From positions 382,001 through 446,000 of the forward strand of contig NC_053201.1 of assembly GCF_905163445.1 (NCBI RefSeq): a stretch of DNA of 64,000 nt, written 5' to 3'. The notes below the pieces were generated by a model, which did not search any database, had not been told where the DNA came from, and saw nothing but the letters and a program-made list of their open reading frames with translations. The number at the start of each line of letters is the position of its first letter. Position 1 is the stretch's first letter. Of this stretch, positions 56,330-64,000 are shown in pieces. This DNA comes from Pararge aegeria. Its lineage: Eukaryota; Arthropoda; Insecta; Lepidoptera; Nymphalidae. The position numbers and the translations under genes are program-made.

Positions 56330-56560
56330 ACATCAAAATTAAGCTTAATTTGTTGGACTCCGCGAATAGCAGGAGAATCTGCATCATTTATAATATCTTC
56401 AATCTTTATATACCATACAAAACAGTTCTTCGGCAATATACTTACTGTCTAAGCACGTTTCGCTCCTTTAGCACGTTTCGCTCCGACACCGGAGCATCCT
56501 CAGGGATGTTGATTTTATAATGACAATAATTAATCATAGTAAAGTCAAGATTGAAGAAAT
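56330..56560 (+). repeat. Unclassified interspersed repeat with internal stem
   Basis: Phrases taagcttaatttgttgg, agcaggagaatctgcatc and cacgtttcgctccgacaccg then gagcatcctcag. Related copies at about 24717-24850, 50800-50885 (reverse) and 62030-62120. The segment gctccgacaccggagc is a stem-loop. Confidence 0.6.
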
Positions 56561-57477
56561 TACAAGTTATACACCAACACACATTAAATAAATTATATTA
56601 CCATATTTTATATATACCGTATGGTATATATAATTTCTTGCGTTCCCCATTGTGATTTGTTCCCTGACAACGTATTTTTTAAACATTGGCAAAAAGTGCG
56701 CCAGATTCCAAACAAGATATAATATAAAATAGTTGAATTTTAATTTTAATTACATTAATTCCAACTTTAATTTTAATTAAATTAATTCTAACTTTAATTT
56801 TTAATTTAAAGTTTGTTTTTAATTAATTATTGTTCTATTTTTTTTTAATCTGTGTCTTTTATATTTATCTCTCCGAGATATTTTATTTAAATATCCTTAC
56901 TTCGTGATTTACAGAAAAGTCACTGAATAGAGCTGGCGTTGCGTCCACGACTGTACTCGGCTGAAACGGATGCCACTGATACAAGTTTGATGGCGCGATG
57001 GCCGACTTCAACCCGATCGTTTCACTCCCTCATTAAACCGCTACTTAAGTGTTACTTCAGTTTGTCAGCTTAAGTCGTCACTTAGTTTGGAATTAATAAG
57101 ACCGTCTTTTGCTGTAGTTCCCAAATAGAGTTATAATGTATGAATTTGAATTTATTGCTCGCTCAAACGTTGGCTTTATTCGTCTAAAACTTTACAACGT
57201 GGCATGGCTTATACGTGACATGAAGTAGGTATGTTGATATGTACAAATGTGTAAAAGCCAATGCAAATATTATAAATATTATAAGCTAAGTAGATAATAT
57301 TGTTAAAAAAACTAGATTGTGTGACCGGTTCCCATTCCCAGGGTTACCGAAATTATTAAATACAATTTCTACTGCAGCTAACACCGTTTTACAACCTTTA
57401 TCGCCCGTTTACAGCCGTCACCCACCTCCACGTGAACCTAAACATCTATTACCCTGTTTGCACAACTATTAGGTTAA
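56561..57477. other. No gene recognised
   Basis: AT-rich, with imperfect direct repeats of taattttaattaaattaat type near 56740-56830. Otherwise featureless. Confidence 0.4.
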
Positions 57478-57577
57478 ACTCAGATCAAACACGCGATAAC
57501 ATGGCGAAATGAATCGGAACACATTGTTCACCAACTTGTCTTCGCAACCCTTCATTTTCTCTCGGTTTATTAACTTT

Positions 57578-57643
57578 GGCACGTGGCTGGCACGCGGCAC
57601 GCCCGCAAGTGGCACGCGGTCGGCACGCGGCGGAACCGCGGAG
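57578..57643 (+). repeat. 11-bp tandem array of GGCACGYGG motifs
   Basis: Six 11-bp units. Four begin GGCACGTGG or GGCACGCGG at 57578, 57589, 57611 and 57622; the third and sixth units are diverged. CACGTG is an E-box, and GGCACGCG resembles Hairy/E(spl) sites. It may be a regulatory array or a plain minisatellite. Confidence 0.6.
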
Positions 57644-58477
57644 CGACGCCGTCGTCACAACAAACATAGTAATCACGTTACAAGAGGATTACAAGAGTGA
57701 TCGATGTACACAAATTAACGTCTCGTTAAATGGTAATAGTGTGAAATGTTTGATGGCATAACAGCATGAGAACCATCTCCAATAGCCAAATGGGGTACTC
57801 AATATCTGGATTCTGCTTCCATGTTAAAGATGCATATAAATATTTTCGAGTTTCGAGTTCTAGGTAATATATCGAGCGCACGATAGACTTCAATTAAGTT
57901 TCCAATATTAGTGGCGCAAGTTTTACGAGCCATAACATGTACACGGGCGCGGGAGGAGAGTTAAAGGTAAATATTTTTGCGCGTTACAAACATTCGGGCC
58001 CGCTCGTATTATTCAAATGTGGCCCAATAACAGAGCATTTACGGCCACCCATAAAACTACAATCCAACCGAACGAATAAATATCCCGACCTCTGTAACTT
58101 ATAACCTTTCATGCGATGATGCGTGGACGCTGGAAGAGGCTCCTCGATGCGAGCGTAACCCCGGCCCCGTAGCTCTTTGTAAGGCATGAGTGAATACCAG
58201 CTAACTTAGTCTGCGTAAATTTCTAACAGGACGCTAGATTTGTGGGCTTCATAATTTAATCTGTTTCTATCTAAGCTCACTGTGTTAGCATATAAAACAT
58301 ACAGTAGTGTTTGATGCCTGACCGTTCTCAGGTATATTAGGATAGGACACCAAGAGTTATCCTTTCGCCGTCTGAATCTAAATAAAAGATTGAAATGTAT
58401 CGCAAATGTGTCCGTAATTAAACCAAAACACAACGTGTTTCATCAATCAAATATCATTTAAAAAGAATTATTAGCGT
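57644..58477. other. Repeat-free, possibly regulatory DNA
   Basis: Less AT-rich than its surroundings and free of recognised repeats (for example gggcccgctcgtattattc, ggccacccataaaactac). Short frames on the minus strand are unconvincing. An enhancer for a neighbouring gene is possible. Confidence 0.3.
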
Positions 58478-58920
58478 TTATTACGGTTTTTTGAAAATCC
58501 CGTGGGATTCGTTTGTTTTCCTGGGATAAAAAGTAGCCTATGTTACTTCACATCCTTTCATTTGACTACACAAAATTTGGTTGCTAAGTTAGGTCGTGAA
58601 GAAGGACCAACCAACTAACAAACTATCTGGCACATCAAGTTATAGTTAGCAAAAGTTTTATTGCATAATTGCATTGCAATTGACGGCCGATTGGCGCAGT
58701 GAGTAGCGACCCTGCTTTCTGTGTCCAAGGCCGTGGGTTCGGTTCCCAAGACTGGAAAATGTTTGTGTTAGTAAATGTTTTTCAGTGCTGGGTGTTATAA
58801 GTATTTATGAGTATTATATACATAAAAGTATTCATCAGCTATCTTAGTACCCATAACACAAGCTACGCTTACTTTAGGTCAAGATGGCGATGTGTGTATT
58901 GTCCTGGTATGTTTAATATT
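58478..58920 (+). repeat. Common lepidopteran repeat followed by SINE A
   Basis: 58478-58620 carries gggataaaaagtagcctatg and ggtcgtgaagaaggacca; a related piece is at about 61612-61660 and a reverse one at about 7510-7690. 58681-58920 is a full SINE A with head gccgattggcgcagtgagta. Confidence 0.7.
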
Positions 58921-61143
58921 TAAAATTACTGCAAAGCTATGTAGGTATTTGACCTTGTTTAGTATTACACAATTTCGTAGACCCTAAGTGTCTACGAAAT
59001 TGAATGAAGCCACTTCCCGGCTGCTGACATCCGTGTGCAGGTTATAATAATACAAGCTATAACGCCCGTGTTATTGGCGGGCCATAACCCGTAACCCGCC
59101 ACTCCGAAACAACCGGACTGAGGTTAATTTTGCACCTGCACCGGTTCGCGCCGTTTTTATATCCACAACATATTCCAGCTCTCGATAGCAGCTACACCAG
59201 TCGCGCATTGCCATTACTCATTACCCAAGTAGTCGTAGACTTACGTCTACGAAGAGTCAACAACATGGTCTCTAACTAGTCAGTCAGATCTCCTTCTGAA
59301 TTTTGTTTTATGAGTGGAAGTCCTGTGTTTAATCACCGGCAGAGTAAATTCGGGAATTTAAATTTTTGAAATTCCTCTGGTCTGGTCAGGTGGCTTTGGC
59401 CGTGTCTAGTCACCACATTACCGCTCGAAAAGAAACCTATTAGGTACATCTTCGTCGGTATGATCCTGGCGGGAAGTAGTTGCATGAAGCCTCCCACCAG
59501 ATAAGAGAAACATGATAAGAAATTATAAATTAAAATATATCTGAAGATTGTATGAAAATGTACAAAACTATAGTTAAAGGGTTTTTGATGTATGCAAAAT
59601 TGTCTGGATTAAATTCTTAAAAGTGTAGTTAGTCTATGTTATTGTAAGTTTTTTGAAATCCCAAGACCACATTATGGAGGATCGACATACCATAATCTGC
59701 ATTTATTTGTCTTGGGTATTAGGGATCAACCCCCCTGTCCGCAGGTGCGATGCGTGTAAACTTTTATGATTTGATCTCGTTCACTTCAAATACTTTCATA
59801 GCTTTACCTTTCGCCTCCCATTACTTGGTTTCTAAACTATTTAAGGGTAGTTTCAAGCGTTATGATATGAACCAATATTTTATAAATAAGATTTTTTTTG
59901 TCGCGTTTTTTCCATTGCATAATTTTAAATTTACCTTGTGTATTTTTTATGAGATTCTTTGAGATAGAAGTTTGCATATTCGGCTGAGCATCCTAAGCTT
60001 GGATTCTGGGTTCAACTTCGGGCAATTGTTTATTTTTTTGATTGTTTACTTCCGCGTATCGTTGTTTTTTAATTTCTAAAATTAAATTTTCAATATTTAT
60101 AACACCGGAAATTAATGATTAATCTAATCCAAAATCTTCAGATGTCAAATTGAATATTGTTATGTTATCCTTTTTTATAATTGTCCTTCTTGATAAGGAT
60201 AGCACTAATAAATTTAATCTGAGATCTAAAGATTCTGGATTACTTTTATTATTTACTTTGAGCGTTATGCGATACAAAATCAATTTCATTAAGTGTTAAT
60301 TTATAGTAAACGTATGACTTAAAAATAAAACGAGGTTTTGTGATTTTAAATGTACTTTTTTATTATTTGTAAAACATTATTAACATTAAAACAATGAAGA
60401 GTAGGTATATCCCTGTCTTCCGCAGTTTTTTAAGACTGTAAGTAGAGTAATTTAATTTAAGGCTCCGATTGACGGGTAGCGAGCGACCAGTAACGAGCAA
60501 ACAGCCGGCCAAGAAGTAACAAAGAATAGTTGTTGGTCTAATAGTTACAAACATAGATCATTTGAAGAGGTAATCAGGCCCACCTCCGCCGCAGCAATAT
60601 TATTTTTATTTGTTTTTATATTATTCCTTCTTTTTATAGCGCGCCGTGTTGCCATATTTAAATTTTATTGGCCTTAATGTTGCCACACACGCTACTCCTT
60701 GCAATCTCATAGCTGTAACGCTGCAAAATTGAGAAACAACCAATATCTCCTTAGCACAAGAGCATAGGGTACACTTTGGAAGGTCTTAGCGGCTTTTAAA
60801 TTTGCTCGCTTTACAGATGTTAGGAAAATAGAAACGATTTGGAAGCTATGTTTTTATTTGGATCGAGGTCATTTTATTTTGCAAGGGGACGTTTGGTATT
60901 TTACCTGTGTTTTGATTCGATTGCTGCCATCGGCAAGTTTGAGCTTATTTTTGTAGGGTTCCCCGAATCAAAGGAAATGGTAGTTTTGTAAATAAAAGTG
61001 ATTCCGAAGTTGCCTTTAGCTACAAACCTGAGTTTATTGGAATGGGTTTGATCCTCGATACATATTTATATTGTATTATTAAGACTTGATCTGCCCGCGG
61101 CTTCTATTCGCATAATTTTCCGTATCCCTATATATCTCATATG
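58921..61143. other. No gene recognised; small inverted repeats
   Basis: A 13-bp inverted repeat at 58970-58982 / 58990-59002 (caatttcgtagac). A GC-richer stretch at about 59040-59220 includes ggcggg...cccgcc. A SINE C piece is at about 59330-59450. The rest is AT-rich. Confidence 0.4.
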
Positions 61144-61286
61144 CAGTGGCGTGCACTTCATACAAGCACAAAAGCACTGCATACACTAAGATTTTTGTAT
61201 GTCTCATAAAATAGAAGAGTTTTTCCATTTAATTACATCTTCCTTCTTTATGCATACCCTGGTCATAAACCCTGTGCACGCCACTG
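61144..61286. mobile_element. hAT-type MITE, complete
   Basis: Inverted termini cagtggcgtgcac / gtgcacgccactg, 143 bp, the size of the 720-861 copy. The flanking 8-bp sequences (ctcatatg / ctcacaaa) match at 5 of 8 positions, so the target duplication has decayed. Confidence 0.8.
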
Positions 61287-61837
61287 CTCACAAAGGGTTC
61301 CCTTATTTTGCATTATAATCTGTGGTAAGATTTTAAGATTGAAACGTGTCCTGTGTATTGTTTATTCTACGATCTTAAGATTGCCTGTTCAGCCATTTAA
61401 GCGTTATTAAAATTGCACTTTATATGTAAGATTTCATAGAAACCGTGCATTTCCGAGTAGGAAGAAGTAGGTGAGATAGATATGACACTCTCCCACACTG
61501 ACACAACTATGCAAAAATCGCAATCCAATCCGTTGGGTGCACCCATATTTTGCAACTATAGTATTAAATTTTCACGACTTCGGTTTTTTTTAATGTTATT
61601 AATCTCGCAGAAACCGTCAGATTTCCCGGATAAAAAAGTATACTAGGTCCTTCCGCAGAATATTATCAGTGCTATACGCGTATCAGTTACTATAGGCTTC
61701 CCTGTTTAAGATGTGGCAGTAATATTAAACATATACCTCATATACAATCAGTTTATATGCGGCCACGTACCGTAACGTACAAAATAGGCCTACTTTATTT
61801 AGTTCCTAGAACAATTTTTAGAATGTACTTGTTAGAT

Positions 61838-61839
61838 AG

Positions 61840-61907
<68 letters not shown>

Positions 61908-61915
61908 GTACACCT
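61838..61915. repeat. (AT)n microsatellite inside a palindrome
   Basis: About 45 bp of pure AT flanked by inverted aggtgtayatatta arms, so the whole block is near-palindromic. Confidence 0.85.
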
Positions 61916-62589
61916 ATATATTTATAATCCATATTTATTTGTTTTCATTAGAGTAAAGATGCTACATTATAAATAGCAACAACAACATATTTTTAACCTA
62001 ACCTCATTAACAAAATCATGAAACAGTTTATGAAAATTAAGCTTAATTTGCTATAGTCCACGAGAAGCAGGAGAATCTGCATGGTATTATTTATAATTTC
62101 TTAAATCCTAATACTCCGCACCATACAGGTTAAGTCAACAATTATTAATAACAATTAACAATTATTCATTAAACATCTGAGGATTTTTGAATTTAATTTG
62201 TGTAATTAGTGTTGAGTGGCATTTGAAGTCTACCAATCTGAAATGGCCAGTATGGTAGACACACTGAACCTGCACTGCCTGCCTGCCTGCATACTCACTC
62301 ACTCTGAGTGGTTGTAACAGGTCAATACATTTCATTACATTTCAATAAGGATGATTATGATAAGACAATGGTGTCCTGTTCTAAATAACTTAGGCGATGC
62401 TGATGATGATGGTGACGTGGACTGTGTGAAAATAAATCTTTCTAAAAACGTTAGTTTAACGTTTAACGTAAACGTTAGTTAAACGTTTTCGAAAAAAGTT
62501 AACAAACTGGTAACACTGCCTCTCTAATTGTCCACGTCATTAAGATGACAGCGAGGTGTTAAGACGTGAATTTTTTTCACCCCTAATTA

Positions 62590-62680
62590 GGTGGGGGGGA
62601 GGGGAGTCGCCGCGTGCGGCTGGCGGGGTATAAATCATCCGCGCTTATTAAAACTACCCGACGAATCGAAAACCTTTAAG
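62590..62680 (+). promoter_or_regulatory. Possible TATA-containing core promoter
   Basis: A GC-rich stretch leads into ggcggggTATAAATcatcc (TATA box at 62629-62635), with a TAAT-type site (ctaattagg) about 45 bases upstream. No coding exon was identified downstream in the window, so any transcript is unproven. Confidence 0.3.
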
Positions 62681-64000
62681 AAACCCACCTCTGAATACCG
62701 AACCCTATTAAAAAGAAACTCTAACAGCAAAAGATAAAGTTTATTTTACGCTGGACGGTGGAAAAAAAATTCATCTGTTTGCAATAAGATCACAGATATT
62801 GGAGAAAAACAGATAGAGTATCATTTTAACTTTCATAACAATTCAAAATCATTAAAGGGTCTGTACAACTGACTTCGGTCAACTGTCGAGGTTTACCTAC
62901 TCGTCCAAGCTTTGTTTAAGTAATCTTACCATAAAGCCATGGCGGTTTGAAGTAACTACCATCGGTTTGCCGATGATTCAATGTCTGCATTGCATACCGA
63001 TGGTAGTTATATTTGGTCTGCATTGCTGGTTTCTTGATTGGCTTTTGGAGCGATGGTTTTGTGGGCACTGTAACTAGATCTTCAAAGGTCGGTCTCTTAT
63101 GGCGTCGCCAAAAATAATGCATGCGTTGAGATTAAAATGACGAGTCATAAATTCTGTATTGCATTATGTTTTGGTGTAAGTGAGTTGATTCTAGATCCTA
63201 CCGAGGAACTCGATATCGAATTCATAAAAAACCCAGATATTTTAAAAACGACAACTTTTTTTTATTTATTCTTTTGACGACCATACGTCCATAGTGGAAT
63301 TTATCAATTCCTAATTTCTAAATTTTCTCTGATCTGGTTTTGTGGGCTTCAGCCGTGGCTAGTTATCAATCTTTCAATAAGCGTTCCGGTACGATATAAT
63401 AATTGATATTATAGGGAAGGGCTAACTTGTAGACTGTAGTGGAAAAAAAACTTCTGCCTTCGAGGGCTCTGTCTACCTTTTCCCCTAGTCAGTGCCCGCA
63501 ATAAGATTGGAAAAGTAATTCTTTTTAATACAATCGGTAAGTGCTGTGAATGATTGTAGTTGGTGCGAATTTACGGCGCTTGGCTGCCGCGGCCAGATAT
63601 TAACTTTCTTTGTAGTAGCTGGGTAATGAAAACCGGAGCTTGGGTTATGAAAATTGTGGAAGCAAAGACTAAATAACGATATTAGAACAGGTGCCATGAT
63701 GTGAGGTGAGCCTCGTCCCACTGCTGAACACAGGCCTCCCCTCTCATAGGAGATGCGATTTTAGAGCAAAGACCCGTCAATAATATTAAATTAATAGAGC
63801 TCCGATGCGGGTTGATGGGCTGTAATGGCTTAATCAAGTTTATTAGATGACACGAACGTATTCGTGCTGCTGCCGCTTGGTCGTCTTTCGTGAGATTACA
63901 TTTTTCTTGTGATAACCCACCGCAAACACGTGATACTTACCTATGTGTGAATTCTATAATCAACGTAAAATCATTTTAAAGGACAACCGCATAAATGGTA
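62681..64000. other. No gene recognised; repeat fragments
   Basis: A 14-bp inverted repeat, gaagtaactaccatcggt/accgatggtagttat, near 62950-63010. A SINE C piece is at about 63295-63445. A fragment of a common repeat (cccactgctgaacacaggcc) is at about 63690-63830. Confidence 0.4.

Noticed and set aside
1..64000. CRISPR array, bacterial operon or integrated prophage
   Set aside because: No regularly spaced direct repeats, Shine-Dalgarno-led gene runs or phage genes; all the evidence is for insect nuclear DNA.

Overview
This is AT-rich nuclear DNA from an insect, almost certainly a moth or butterfly. It has a split animal-type gene with large introns, an intact piggyBac-like transposon at a TTAA target, and many short tRNA-derived SINEs and decayed LINEs of the kinds typical of Lepidoptera. 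I saw no bacterial operons, CRISPR arrays, rRNA or genuine tRNA genes.

Left part (about 3.0-19.9 kb, plus strand): one regulatory gene. A CpG-rich promoter-like block lies at about 2.95-3.55 kb. A short exon at about 4.77 kb carries an LxxLL nuclear-receptor box. After an intron of about 11 kb comes a 1.97 kb terminal coding exon (15707-17675) with an AT-hook-like patch, a PLNLC CtBP-type motif, basic nuclear-localisation clusters and a conserved-looking C-terminus, then a long repeat-poor 3' region. The motifs and wording suggest the E93/Mblk-1 family of ecdysone-response regulators. No Pipsqueak helix-turn-helix is visible and the splice phases do not fully close, so the name is tentative.

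Middle (20.2-24.7 kb, plus strand): a complete piggyBac-like element with TTAA at both ends and subterminal GGATCC palindromes. It encodes a spliced 735-residue transposase with three catalytic aspartates and a cysteine-rich tail. It also holds an unexpected second gene for a 96-residue Cys/His-rich protein with its own poly(A) signal. A SINE sits in its 3' part.

Right-centre (28.9-48.1 kb, minus strand): a complete cytosolic transketolase in 13 coding exons. The splice phases join exactly to give 622 residues, and all thiamine-diphosphate and catalytic motifs are present. Its introns hold SINEs, a same-strand LINE with three stop codons, a near-perfect hairpin, and four copies of a GC-rich repeat not seen elsewhere in the window.

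Right end (48.2-64 kb): no gene recognised. It holds SINEs, LINE pieces (including an ORF1-like remnant), a hAT-type MITE, AT microsatellite palindromes and a few GC-rich islands that look like regulatory DNA, one with an 11-bp periodic CACGYG array and one with a TATA box.
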